Origin: an uncultured Candidatus Saccharibacteria bacterium | GTDB taxonomy: Bacteria; Patescibacteriota; Saccharimonadia; Saccharimonadales; Saccharimonadaceae | Reading direction: 5' to 3' | Length of the DNA stretch: 64,000 nucleotides | Assembly (NCBI GenBank): GCA_948868795.1 | Contig: CAQRDK010000002.1 | Location: 82,180-146,179, forward strand | Part shown: piece after piece, positions 16,722 to 24,896 of the stretch | Position numbering within the stretch: the stretch's first letter is position 1 | Layout: each line of letters opens with the position of its first letter | Notes under the pieces: generated by a model | Database searches by the model: none | The model's input: the letters and a program-made list of their open reading frames with translations, nothing else | What the model was told of the DNA's origin: nothing | Translations under genes and position numbers: made by a program

Positions 16722-18679
16722 TGCTTGCTACCTCCAACGCATTCAGGACGGCTATGCTGTCGCTCATTAAGCAAGTAGGAGCTTGTGTTATTGATGGCGA
16801 AACGACATATTCTCAGGATGATGTGCTGCAATCGGTTGTCATAAAAACTTCTGGCTATTACTACGGTGCTAGAACAAAAACGGCAACGATTAAGTTGCTT
16901 GGCGTAGATTATAATTTGGTTGATCACGCACTAGAGATTAAGCAACGCACTTGCACCGACTTTGGAACCAATACCTGGGAAAGTCTATCTCAAGGCAAAT
17001 TTGTTGTTACGGAGCAAGAAATTGATCTGGAAAAAGAAGTGACGACAATTCAGGCCTACGACATGATGGGCATATTGGGTAATACTCAATATAGCACTGA
17101 GGACAATATCAACTTTCCTTGTACTGTTGGGAACCTTGCACTGCAAATTGCAACACATTTTGGGTTGAGGCTCGTTACGGATTTCGCATCTCTTCCAAAT
17201 TCTGGGCATATTATTACCGAAGATTTGTATTCTAAAATTACAGGTATAACCTATCGAGATATTTTATCTGAAATTGCCGGTACGACTGCGACTTTAGCAA
17301 TGGTGGATGAAGATGATGGGCTAGAATTCAGACAGTTAGAACGCACCCCTTCTGACAGTTGGAGTTTTAATGACCTAAAGAAGTTGAAGATTGAGCCAAA
17401 ATATGGCCCGGTCAATTCAGTTGTCTTGGCTAGGACGCCACAAGAAGATAATATTGCACTTCAGGATTCGGAAAGTATTATCACCAATGGTTTAACGGAG
17501 CTAAAGTTGGCTAATAATGAAATCCTTGACGATGATCGGCAAACCCTTATTTCTCCAATTTTAGAGGCCTCAAAAGGTTTTTGGTTTGACCCTGTGTCAG
17601 CTATAACTACTGGGCATGGTTGGCACGAAGTGGGGGATCGTATTGCTATCATTGACAACGAGAATAATACATACGAAACTATAGTAACCGAAACCTCATT
17701 GACGCTAGATGGGGGCATTAAAGAAGTAATTAGCGGCGTAGCTCCTGTTGAAACGCAAACGAATTACGCTATGGCCGGTGGCATTTCACGGACTATTTAC
17801 AATACGGAAATTAAAGTAGATAAGCAAAACCAAAGCATCGAGTCTATAGTTAGCAAGCAGGATACGATCGAAGGCGAGATGAATGCCAACTTCACTCAAA
17901 TTGTCCAAGATCTTACATCGATAATTACAGCAGTCCAGAATTCGGGAGGCAATAACCTTATTAGAAACTCGGTCGGGTATGTTCTCACCTCTGATGGTAA
18001 GCCCGAACAATGGAACACAACGATTTCAGATGGTGGGTCGCTGACAGTTGCAGCTAGTAGTGAGGCGGCTATTCAAGGTTCAATTTCGACTAATATCATG
18101 GTCTTGAATGGTGTTACTCTGCGGCAGCGTGTGTCGGTCGTAGCGAGTAACGATTCTGCGGAGCCAACAAAATATACTTTTTCCGTAAAGCTCAAGAAAA
18201 CTGTGGCAAGGGGCAGTGGTTATATTCGAATTACTGATGGAATCAATACCTATGAGATCCGTCTTGCATCAGAGGATGAGCCGTATTATAAAGAATACTC
18301 TATCAAGGGTATTATTCCTCAAAATAACTATCTTGATATTGAAATTGTCGGCTCTGAAGGTAGCGATTTCACTATTACAGATGCAATGTTGGCAACTGGC
18401 GATTATATTGCTCAATGGACACAGGCAAATGGTGAATTTGCCAATACTCAGGTGAGCATCGATGTAAATGGCGTAAAAATTAAATCTAGCACGCTGCCAA
18501 ATACCCACTCGCAACAAACTCCATTGGGCTTTTCTGGGTCAAATGGATCTAAAACATACAAACTAGATTCAGATAGTGTAGAAACCGATAAGGCCGTTAT
18601 TAGTACAGAGTTTGATTTGCCGCCACTCAAAGTAATCTCTCGTGCGAACGGTTGGGCGATAGTAAAGAAGGAGGTATAA
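16721..18679 (+). CDS. Tail tip protein (Tal/hub-like)
   Basis: 652 aa. The N-terminal about 370 residues have the look of siphophage tail-tip hub proteins (TCTDFGTNTWESLSQGKFVV, then TYRDILSEIAGTTATLAMVDEDDGL). A coiled-coil stretch (about 375-410) leads to a beta-rich region (about 420-560) resembling a carbohydrate-binding module, and a C-terminal domain. Such proteins hold the fibres and touch the cell surface. Starts within the stop of the preceding gene. Confidence 0.7.
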   Translation: MLATSNAFRTAMLSLIKQVGACVIDGETTYSQDDVLQSVVIKTSGYYYGARTKTATIKLLGVDYNLVDHALEIKQRTCTDFGTNTWESLSQGKFVVTEQEIDLEKEVTTIQAYDMMGILGNTQYSTEDNINFPCTVGNLALQIATHFGLRLVTDFASLPNSGHIITEDLYSKITGITYRDILSEIAGTTATLAMVDEDDGLEFRQLERTPSDSWSFNDLKKLKIEPKYGPVNSVVLARTPQEDNIALQDSESIITNGLTELKLANNEILDDDRQTLISPILEASKGFWFDPVSAITTGHGWHEVGDRIAIIDNENNTYETIVTETSLTLDGGIKEVISGVAPVETQTNYAMAGGISRTIYNTEIKVDKQNQSIESIVSKQDTIEGEMNANFTQIVQDLTSIITAVQNSGGNNLIRNSVGYVLTSDGKPEQWNTTISDGGSLTVAASSEAAIQGSISTNIMVLNGVTLRQRVSVVASNDSAEPTKYTFSVKLKKTVARGSGYIRITDGINTYEIRLASEDEPYYKEYSIKGIIPQNNYLDIEIVGSEGSDFTITDAMLATGDYIAQWTQANGEFANTQVSIDVNGVKIKSSTLPNTHSQQTPLGFSGSNGSKTYKLDSDSVETDKAVISTEFDLPPLKVISRANGWAIVKKEV

Positions 18680-18680
18680 A

Positions 18681-20612
18681 ATGACTTGGTATTCCGGAGA
18701 AGTTCAAGCAAGCACCTACATCAAGGCACGGTTGGTTGTTGATGAGGAGCGTATCGGCAATAATCTATCTCGAATTACAGCTCGTCTCCAATATCGCCGG
18801 ACTAATTCATATGGCGGTGCCACATTTCAATATGGCTCAGGCTGTAATCTTTATATCAATATCGATGGCCAGACCTTCACAACTGGGCAAACTGCTAATT
18901 CATACACTTCTATTCCAGCATATAATACTGGATGGATTACCTTCGCAACGGCAGTAAAGGATGTTACTCATACCGCAGCGAAGAATATCACCTGTTCGTG
19001 GTCAACAGCTAATATGGGAGCATATCTCAGCAGTTCTGGGTCAGTATCCTGCTCTTTGGCTGCGTTTGTTACGCCAATATCCGTACTTGGGCTAAATGTG
19101 GTAGCAAACTCGAATGATAGCCATGCCAGAATTTATTGGATGAATAGATCGGGGATCCAGGTCTATGTTGCCTGTGAAGAAATCGATGATTCTGGAAATT
19201 ATATTAGCACTATTCATCAATGGACAAACCAAGCCGGTACAGCTGGGCAAGTGAGCGATAAAACTTACTCACTGACGGCGGCAGAGCGTCAAAAATACGA
19301 TAATTTAGATAGGAACAGGATTCGTTGGACGATTAAAACTGTTAGTGGAGGCAGTGTTTATTACTACAACACTAACGATTACAATTACGATAGAGCATCT
19401 ACTCCGTCAATGGCAAATTTCATAGTTGGGAATGTGGCGACTCTTAGGACTAATCGCCAACGCAGCTCTATGACACATACCGCTGTTATTAGTGCTGGTT
19501 CAGTTGCTATTAAAACTTTGACTAATGTTGGCTCAAGCACAACTTGGGATACGGCATTGGATGATTCTGCTATTTATGCTCAGGCAACTCAAGACTCATC
19601 AATAGAGCTAACTATTACTCTTTCGACATACATAAACAACATTCTGATCGGGCAGAGAATAGCAAAGGTAATCGCAAGCCTTAGGACGGCGGAGCTGGCC
19701 CCGGTTTTCACAGATTTTTCCTATCTGGATAATAATCCTGCTACAGTTGCAGTAACTGGAAATAACCAATATCTCGTAAAAGGGCAATCGTCACTCAGAG
19801 CATCAGTTTCGGCCGCTCAAAAGATGGTTACTAAAGAATCGGCCACTGGGAAATCATATACATTCACCTTCGGCAGCGTAAGCATATCACGGAATTACTC
19901 AAGTAATAGCGATGTGGTTGCAGACTTTGGCCATCCTACTACAGCCGGCACTCAACGACTATCGGTAAAAGCATTCGATTCTCGTTCAATCTCAACCCAG
20001 GTGACGAAGGATATTACAGTTATCGATTACGCAGTGCCGAACCTTGTAGCCGAAATCAAGCGTGCGAATGACTTTGAAGAGCGAACGACAGTAAAATTCA
20101 CCGGTGATTTCTCGCTGATTAAAATTGGCAATACGGCCAAGAACTCAATCGTTTCTATTAAGTCACGCCATAAAAAAGTGAATGAAAATAGTTGGAGCAG
20201 CTGGGAAACATATAGCTTTAACACTTCCGAAAAGAATGGCAAAGGCGTCATTGCTGGGCCAAGTGCCGGTATTTTGTACGATTTAGATAATGAATCTGCG
20301 TGGAATTTTGAGTTTCAGGTCAGCGATAAGCTCAATACGGTCACCATCACTGGCACAGTATCTGTTGGTATCCCCCTTGTTAGTCTTACCGAATCTGGAC
20401 AAGTTGGTATTAACTGCAACCCATCTGGCTCAGACAAAGGAGTGTTCTTACGAGACGGAGACCATCTCTTCAAGCAGATTTATCCAGTAAATGCCATTTT
20501 TGAAAGCACCTCAAACACAAATCCAGGAACGGCGTTTGGTGGCAGTTGGTCACAAATCGGCACACGCTCTGTAGGCAGTACCACAATATACACATTTCGC
20601 CGCACTTATTAG
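18681..20612 (+). CDS. Tail fibre or baseplate protein (DUF859-like)
   Basis: 643 aa, beta-rich with many Ser/Thr/Asn/Tyr, resembling DUF859 structural proteins of Gram-positive phages, and a C-terminal IYPVNAIFESTSNTNPGTAF module ending in FGGSW.QIG. Probable receptor-binding part. The gene begins one base after the tail-tip stop region with an AAGGAGG site. It is not the DGR target in this window: no VR-like stretch is present. Confidence 0.7.
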   Translation: MTWYSGEVQASTYIKARLVVDEERIGNNLSRITARLQYRRTNSYGGATFQYGSGCNLYINIDGQTFTTGQTANSYTSIPAYNTGWITFATAVKDVTHTAAKNITCSWSTANMGAYLSSSGSVSCSLAAFVTPISVLGLNVVANSNDSHARIYWMNRSGIQVYVACEEIDDSGNYISTIHQWTNQAGTAGQVSDKTYSLTAAERQKYDNLDRNRIRWTIKTVSGGSVYYYNTNDYNYDRASTPSMANFIVGNVATLRTNRQRSSMTHTAVISAGSVAIKTLTNVGSSTTWDTALDDSAIYAQATQDSSIELTITLSTYINNILIGQRIAKVIASLRTAELAPVFTDFSYLDNNPATVAVTGNNQYLVKGQSSLRASVSAAQKMVTKESATGKSYTFTFGSVSISRNYSSNSDVVADFGHPTTAGTQRLSVKAFDSRSISTQVTKDITVIDYAVPNLVAEIKRANDFEERTTVKFTGDFSLIKIGNTAKNSIVSIKSRHKKVNENSWSSWETYSFNTSEKNGKGVIAGPSAGILYDLDNESAWNFEFQVSDKLNTVTITGTVSVGIPLVSLTESGQVGINCNPSGSDKGVFLRDGDHLFKQIYPVNAIFESTSNTNPGTAFGGSWSQIGTRSVGSTTIYTFRRTY

Positions 20613-20629
20613 ACTTCTCAGCCACCCTA

Positions 20630-20674
20630 TTGTATAATGAATATGTGGAGATCCGTAGCTTCTCTCTCCATTTT
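20630..20674 (+). terminator. End-of-tail-operon hairpin with a -10-like box before it
   Basis: TGGAGA (20646-20651) pairs with TCTCCA (20665-20670), followed by TTTT. A TATAAT box (20633-20638) lies just upstream, without the TGN extension, so this may be a plain terminator or a further promoter-plus-hairpin unit. Confidence 0.5.
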
Positions 20675-20687
20675 GCGATTATCAATG

Positions 20688-20743
20688 TGATATAATAAGT
20701 TTAAGACCAAATACGACAACCGAAACGGAAGTCGTATTTTTGT
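20688..20743 (+). promoter_or_regulatory. Phage late promoter plus promoter-proximal hairpin, copy 4
   Basis: TGATATAAT (-10 at 20691-20696), 6 bases, then AAGACCAAATACGAC. The strongest hairpin of the four: AAATACGAC (20709-20717)/GTCGTATTT (20731-20739), 9 bp, with a small CCG/CGG pairing in the loop, running into T's. Drives the lysis genes. Confidence 0.8.
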
Positions 20744-20766
20744 TTGTTTAAGCAATAGGAAACGCA

Positions 20767-21036
20767 GTGGAAAATATCATCGTAGCTCTAATAACAGGTG
20801 TATGTGCGGTAGTAGGGCAATACCTTATTTCCCAAAAGAAAACCCGTGATGACGAAATTAAAGATGCCCAGAGAGAGCAAAAACAGCTTGATCAGCTGGA
20901 AGCAATGGACGAGCGATTTAAGGTCATCGAAAAGAAACTTGATGAACATAACGGATATGCAGAAAAGTTTGGTGAGATCAGCACCTCAATTGTAGCAATT
21001 AGGAAAGATCTTGAATATCTTAAAAAAGAAGTATAA
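20767..21036 (+). CDS. Holin-like membrane protein
   Basis: 89 aa from GTG 20767 behind AATAGGAA. One N-terminal membrane helix (IIVALITGVCAVVGQYLI, residues 4-21), then a long charged coiled coil. This is the layout of XhlA/holin-associated proteins. It sits alone between the lysis promoter and the endolysin, so a role in holin function or endolysin export is likely. Confidence 0.6.
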   Translation: MENIIVALITGVCAVVGQYLISQKKTRDDEIKDAQREQKQLDQLEAMDERFKVIEKKLDEHNGYAEKFGEISTSIVAIRKDLEYLKKEV

Positions 21037-21037
21037 G

Positions 21038-22018
21038 ATGAACAAAATCTCAAGCAAAATCAATCTTCACAATATCAATTGGAAGGCTGTTGTTGCGTTT
21101 ATCGCCACGCTGTTTATTGGCATTGCAGCAGGGAGTGGCATAGCTCTTAATCTTACGCCAGAGGGCGAAGTTACCATCGAGACTAATTACGCCATTGAGC
21201 TTGCTGAAGAACAAGTGCCAACGGTCATTGAAACTTCTGATGGCGAAGTCGAAGTTATTGAGGCTCCCACGGTCGAATCTATCGATGGCGATCAGCTCAT
21301 TGATGAAAGTGGCGATTACGGTCGAGGTGAATACCATGACACCTCTAGCCCAGAGGCATACAAGAATGCCGTAATCAATAAATGCACCGATGTTGATTAT
21401 CATTACGGAGCACAATGCTTTGACTTAGCGAACGACTATTGGTCTAATTACGCTGGTCGTTGGCTTTCGAGTTGTGGAACTGGAGCCGCCAAAGGAACGC
21501 TCAATTGCTATGAGCAGAACGCTGGCGATGAGTTTGAGATGGTTTGGGATCCCACTCAGTTACAGGCTGGAGATTGGTTGGTATTCACAAATGGCTTGTA
21601 TGGCCATATTGGCATGGCACTTGGTAGCTACAATAATGGTTACATTGCCTTGCTGGGGCAAAATCAAGGTGGCTCCAAATGTGACGGAGGTGGTTCGACT
21701 GCCAATATCGTCAATATCTCTCTCAAAAACTTTGGTGGTGCTTTCCGGCCAAAATCTTATGTAAAAGAAGAGCCGAAACAGGAGCCCATCGAGATCCCAG
21801 TATCCGGCTGCGTGCAGTGGCATGTGGAACGAGGCGACACGATGTCAAAGATTATGCTGGAGTGCGAAAATACAGTGCGATATGGCGAGGCTATGAACGC
21901 ATACGCAAAGACTTGGTACTCGCTCGTCTATATGCCCAATCAGAGCGTTTATGACGGGTGGCATAGCAAGTCCGGTGTTGGGCTCTATGCTGGAGACGAT
22001 ATAGAACATCGGTTCTAA
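21038..22018 (+). CDS. CHAP-domain endolysin with N-terminal membrane anchor
   Basis: 326 aa from ATG 21038, one base after the previous stop. Residues about 13-33 are a membrane helix or signal anchor. A CHAP amidase/endopeptidase domain follows (about 95-240), with the nucleophile Cys in GAQCFDLANDYW, the His in YGHIGMALG and a polar GQNQGG. The C-terminal region (QWHVERGDTMSKIM...) is LysM-like and would bind peptidoglycan. It cleaves the wall to release virions. The anchor suggests export or signal-arrest-release control. Confidence 0.88.
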   Translation: MNKISSKINLHNINWKAVVAFIATLFIGIAAGSGIALNLTPEGEVTIETNYAIELAEEQVPTVIETSDGEVEVIEAPTVESIDGDQLIDESGDYGRGEYHDTSSPEAYKNAVINKCTDVDYHYGAQCFDLANDYWSNYAGRWLSSCGTGAAKGTLNCYEQNAGDEFEMVWDPTQLQAGDWLVFTNGLYGHIGMALGSYNNGYIALLGQNQGGSKCDGGGSTANIVNISLKNFGGAFRPKSYVKEEPKQEPIEIPVSGCVQWHVERGDTMSKIMLECENTVRYGEAMNAYAKTWYSLVYMPNQSVYDGWHSKSGVGLYAGDDIEHRF

Positions 22019-22113
22019 AGTCTCATCGCACATTAAACGAGATATCGGCCAACGCAAATTAGTCCAAATATCGGCAAAAAATTAGTCAATTTGTAGGAAA
22101 GTGGGGTGGGCAT

Positions 22114-22335
22114 ATGTATGTTCGTTTTGATGCCGGAGTAGAACGCAGTAAGGCGAGTTCAGTATTATTAGATAAACTGAGGGCTATCGGGGCAAAACCT
22201 ATTATTACTCCGTACATCATCAGAAATGTCTATGAAGGTGAAGATGTTGCATTAGCCACTAAGCTAAAACAGATTTACCAAAACGAGGAAACTACTGATT
22301 TCTATTACCAAGAGACGCCAAAAAGAAGGGGGTAG
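22114..22335 (+). CDS. Hypothetical small phage protein
   Basis: 73 aa after a GGAAAGTGGGG site. Alpha/beta pattern (FDAGVERSKASSVLLDKLRAI) with no recognised family. Pairs with the next gene, 5 bases downstream, as the end of the lysis transcript. Confidence 0.55.
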   Translation: MYVRFDAGVERSKASSVLLDKLRAIGAKPIITPYIIRNVYEGEDVALATKLKQIYQNEETTDFYYQETPKRRG

Positions 22336-22340
22336 ATGGT

Positions 22341-22568
22341 ATGGCAAAAGTTATTTGCTCAGCGATTATTGAGCGTGACCCTGAGCGTCAAGCTATTATG
22401 GCATGGGTTCGATGCGTAGCAAATGGAGGTTTTTCCGAAATCGGGAATAAAGTGTCTATGACTTATATCGAGCAGCCCGATGATCCGGACAATAGTAGCC
22501 GAAAGTGGGGAATAATTCATACTTTCGAGCAGTATCCAGAGCACGCTATTGAGTACCTTAATGACTAA
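22341..22568 (+). CDS. Hypothetical small phage protein
   Basis: 75 aa with two Cys and a WVRCVANGGFSEIG stretch. No family recognised. Last rightward phage gene; a strong hairpin follows at 22592. Confidence 0.55.
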   Translation: MAKVICSAIIERDPERQAIMAWVRCVANGGFSEIGNKVSMTYIEQPDDPDNSSRKWGIIHTFEQYPEHAIEYLND

Positions 22569-22591
22569 AGGAAGTGTCTAATATCTCGCTG

Positions 22592-22616
22592 CCCCACCTG
22601 TAATTGGGTGGGGTTT
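22592..22616. terminator. Terminator between convergent late and early phage blocks
   Basis: CCCCACC (22592-22598) pairs with GGTGGGG (22607-22613), then TTT. It separates rightward late genes from leftward early genes. Confidence 0.65.
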
Positions 22617-22629
22617 GCCATCAGACATT

Positions 22630-23013
22630 TCAAAACTTCACTACAGGCATAGGTATTAGCGACTGCCATATTTGATAAATTTGAAAATGCTCAGTACTAT
22701 ATCGTTGTGTGCAATATTCTGTAAGGTCGATTTTATCAACCATATTTCCTACTTCTGGTTCTCTGTATGTTCCTTGAGACTTGGTAAGTAGTTTTTCGCC
22801 TTCTTCATCTAAGTTAAATATAACTAAATAATCAACTGAGGCAATTCCAAGAAGGCAAAAATAAGCCTTCGTTGGCTCAATGTCATCCACATTGAAAAAG
22901 CAAAAACCTACCGAATTGGTTTTTTGACCTTCGTGGGCTGAATGGTTATATATGGTTTTACCAGTTAAGAGTTTTTTAAGCTCTGGTTCACTCATATATC
23001 GAAATACTCTCAT
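22630..23013 (-). CDS. Hypothetical phage protein
   Basis: 127 aa from ATG 23013, behind GAGGAGGGAG; the longer reading upstream lacks a ribosome site and overlaps the next small gene. Begins MRVFRYMSEPELKKLLTGK, a start seen in several small phage and ADP-ribosyltransferase-like proteins, but no catalytic set is clear. Its ATG overlaps the stop of the membrane protein upstream (ATGA). Confidence 0.6.
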   Translation of the reverse strand: MRVFRYMSEPELKKLLTGKTIYNHSAHEGQKTNSVGFCFFNVDDIEPTKAYFCLLGIASVDYLVIFNLDEEGEKLLTKSQGTYREPEVGNMVDKIDLTEYCTQRYSTEHFQIYQIWQSLIPMPVVKF

Positions 23014-23189
23014 TTCTCCCTCCTCGCTAGCTTGCCAGTAATGCGACCCACAACGAACCCCCAAACCACATCAATTGGGAAAGCGTAATATGTGGGTATT
23101 CCGATCAGGTAAAGACAAAGCCACAACCCGGCACTACCAATTACACATAGACTTAGCATAATAATTAGATATTTTGTGAATGATGTCAT
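23010..23189 (-). CDS. Small two-helix membrane protein
   Basis: 59 aa: MTSFTKYLIIMLSLC and onward gives one membrane helix (about residues 7-29) and a second weaker one (about 33-50), ending in a basic tail. Overlaps its neighbours by ATGA junctions on both sides, which supports real translation by coupling. No family recognised. Confidence 0.6.
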   Translation of the reverse strand: MTSFTKYLIIMLSLCVIGSAGLWLCLYLIGIPTYYAFPIDVVWGFVVGRITGKLARREK

Positions 23190-23341
23190 AATAAGCCTCC
23201 AAATAAATCCTTTATGTTGTTTGGCACCTGCTTTTTAATCTGGAATTCTCGCTCAGCTTCTTTGCAAGCCTGCTCGAAGGTCTTGCCGCCCTTGAGATAG
23301 ATCTCCATAGCACGCCTGCCGATTGCATCTTTGTTAGTCAT
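23186..23341 (-). CDS. Small soluble phage protein
   Basis: 51 aa from ATG 23341 with AAGGG upstream; charged helix RRAMEIYLKGGKTFEQACKEA. Start and stop both overlap neighbouring genes. No family recognised. Confidence 0.55.
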   Translation of the reverse strand: MTNKDAIGRRAMEIYLKGGKTFEQACKEAEREFQIKKQVPNNIKDLFGGLL

Positions 23342-23447
23342 CTTTGTCGCCCTTCCTATCCTTAAACTTGTAAGCAAGATAAACCATACCAATAAAAGCA
23401 ATAATTACACCTGTGAGCAGCCCTGTTATAAAAGATTGAAAATTCAT
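23334..23447 (-). CDS. Small single-helix membrane protein
   Basis: 37 aa behind AAGGAGGAGG (one of the strongest ribosome sites here). MNFQSFITGLLTGVIIAFIG is one membrane helix, followed by a charged tail. Stop overlaps the next ATG. No family recognised. Confidence 0.6.
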   Translation of the reverse strand: MNFQSFITGLLTGVIIAFIGMVYLAYKFKDRKGDKDD

Positions 23448-23455
23448 CCTCCTCC

Positions 23456-23983
23456 TTAAAATTCAACACGCCGTTCCGGCTTACCTAAGTATTCGTTTAT
23501 TATTCTCTTCGCCTCATCAAATCCAACGGCAAATTCAGCACAATAGCCTCGCTGGCGTAATTTCTCTAACATAAGTGCTTGCTCCTCTGTATGAAGATCC
23601 CACCAGTCACCTCGCTTACGGAGTTTAGTTTCGCCCTTGAGAATTTTGCGGGCATCCTTATCACGAATCAGTTTGGTTCCGTCTTTTTTAAGCTCTAAAT
23701 ACAAGCCACATACGCCAACATAATCACCTCTAACCCAAAACATGCTACCTAGATCGTATTTTCGATACAGCATAGGAATAGCCCCATGTGCGTAAGCCAT
23801 TGGTTGAGCGATAAACATATCGGGATATGATTTGCGACCGCCATTTAGTCGCTTTTGCAAAGCTGACTGTACCTCATTTAGTTTTACTCCGCTTCCAAAG
23901 TCGGAGTGAAAGATTATGCCTGGGTATTGTAAGGCTAAGTAGTCAGCGACTTGCATTTGGATTGTAGTTTCCTTGCTAATCAT
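23456..23983 (-). CDS. VRR-NUC domain nuclease
   Basis: 175 aa from ATG 23983 behind GGGAGG. Contains the PD-(D/E)XK core of VRR-NUC proteins: YPDMFIAQP (Asp), then GLYLELKKDGTKL (E-x-K) and a C-terminal QALMLEKLRQRGYCAEFAVG segment. Related phage enzymes resolve branched DNA. Lies in the early block with recombination genes. Confidence 0.8.
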   Translation of the reverse strand: MISKETTIQMQVADYLALQYPGIIFHSDFGSGVKLNEVQSALQKRLNGGRKSYPDMFIAQPMAYAHGAIPMLYRKYDLGSMFWVRGDYVGVCGLYLELKKDGTKLIRDKDARKILKGETKLRKRGDWWDLHTEEQALMLEKLRQRGYCAEFAVGFDEAKRIINEYLGKPERRVEF

Positions 23984-24182
23984 TAAACCTCCCAATTCCA
24001 AAAGTAATACCGATTATCGTGGGAAATGCCTTGCATACGGCCTTAACATTTTCAGGGTCATCGTCAATAAAGTAAATATCTTCGGATGGCTCATCTCCGC
24101 CAAGCAGTGTGGTGAAAGCATTGATTGCCGTTTTTAATACTTGGGTAGGAGCCGGCAGCTCTGGATCTAGAACACTTTTTAT
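23976..24182 (-). CDS. Coding frame without a proper start, probably joined to the gene upstream
   Basis: The frame from about 24173 reads VLDPELPAPTQVLKTAINAF and later DIYFIDDDPENVKAVCKAF, clearly protein-like. It has no ATG, GTG or TTG start near the GGAGG at 24186-24190. It overlaps the upstream gene in the +1 frame at a run of five A's, and ends 8 bases inside the VRR-NUC gene. Either a +1 shift or loss of one A fuses it to the gene starting at 24333. The DIYFIDDDPENV segment recalls HAD-like proteins, but no function is assigned. Confidence 0.5.
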   Translation of the reverse strand: MKSVLDPELPAPTQVLKTAINAFTTLLGGDEPSEDIYFIDDDPENVKAVCKAFPTIIGITFGIGRFND

Positions 24183-24333
24183 TTACCTCCAATTCGTCTT
24201 GTAGCCCATGTACTATCAAGACCTCAGTTAATAATTTGGCCAATACGGCAGGTGTGTCAGGTTTAGAGTCATGCCTCGAAATTGGAAGCTTGATATCCAC
24301 TCTTTTATCGTTATATTCAGTGACGACTCGCAT
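24091..24333 (-). CDS. Hypothetical phage protein, frameshifted 3' end
   Basis: From ATG 24333 (AAAAGGAG site) the first about 52 residues look real (MRVVTEYNDKRVDIKLP...ELEVNKK). The remaining 28 residues (SRSRAAGSYPS...) look like an out-of-frame tail, while the +1 frame there is clearly coding. See the entry at 23976-24182. Confidence 0.5.
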   Translation of the reverse strand: MRVVTEYNDKRVDIKLPISRHDSKPDTPAVLAKLLTEVLIVHGLQDELEVNKKCSRSRAAGSYPSIKNGNQCFHHTAWRR

Positions 24334-24691
24334 GAGATCTCCTTTTCTTGTCTTCTCGTAGCCATTTCTTGGCATCTTTAATATCTACGCTTTCAACCAT
24401 GCTCATCAGCAATTTTGCGTTCGGCTTTACATATAACTCGTATATGTCATATTTCTCAGTATTTCGGCCGCCTAAATCACTAATAAGCATTTCGTACTCA
24501 GCACGAGCCCAAAAATCTCCAAAGCAATAGAATAATGGGTCATTTGCAGGTTTTAGTAGGGTCTCTCGCATTTCAACATACTTGGCAACTGAAAATAGGA
24601 CACTATGGTATCCGAATAAGTTGGCTAATTCAAGCTTATTACCATTGAGGTCAGGTACCATAATACCAAAATATAAATCTTCCATCTTCAT
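24317..24691 (-). CDS. Hypothetical phage protein
   Basis: 124 aa, acidic N-terminus (MEDLYFGIMVPDLNGNKLEL) and basic C-terminus. Starts by ATGA overlap with the zinc-ribbon gene and runs 17 bases into the next gene. No family recognised. Confidence 0.55.
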   Translation of the reverse strand: MKMEDLYFGIMVPDLNGNKLELANLFGYHSVLFSVAKYVEMRETLLKPANDPLFYCFGDFWARAEYEMLISDLGGRNTEKYDIYELYVKPNAKLLMSMVESVDIKDAKKWLREDKKRRSHASRH

Positions 24692-24876
24692 CGGTTAGTC
24701 CTCCTCGTATGTTTTTGCCGCATTTTTCGATGCGTTAGATGGTAGCCGCCACAAGCTCGACATCGATATATTTTCAGATGTGGCCCATGATGTCGAACTA
24801 TTAGTCGCTGTGATCGTTCCGCTGCGTGATATGTTGCAAAACGCTGCTTGCCAGAATATGAGCACTTCTCGTCCAT
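24688..24876 (-). CDS. Small zinc-ribbon-like protein
   Basis: 62 aa, basic. CSYSGK near the start and YRCRACGGYHLTHRK later resemble small phage zinc-ribbon proteins. Probably binds nucleic acid. Overlaps the following gene by ATGA. Confidence 0.55.
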   Translation of the reverse strand: MDEKCSYSGKQRFATYHAAERSQRLIVRHHGPHLKIYRCRACGGYHLTHRKMRQKHTRRTNR

Positions 24877-24896
24877 CCTTTTTACCTAATACCTCC

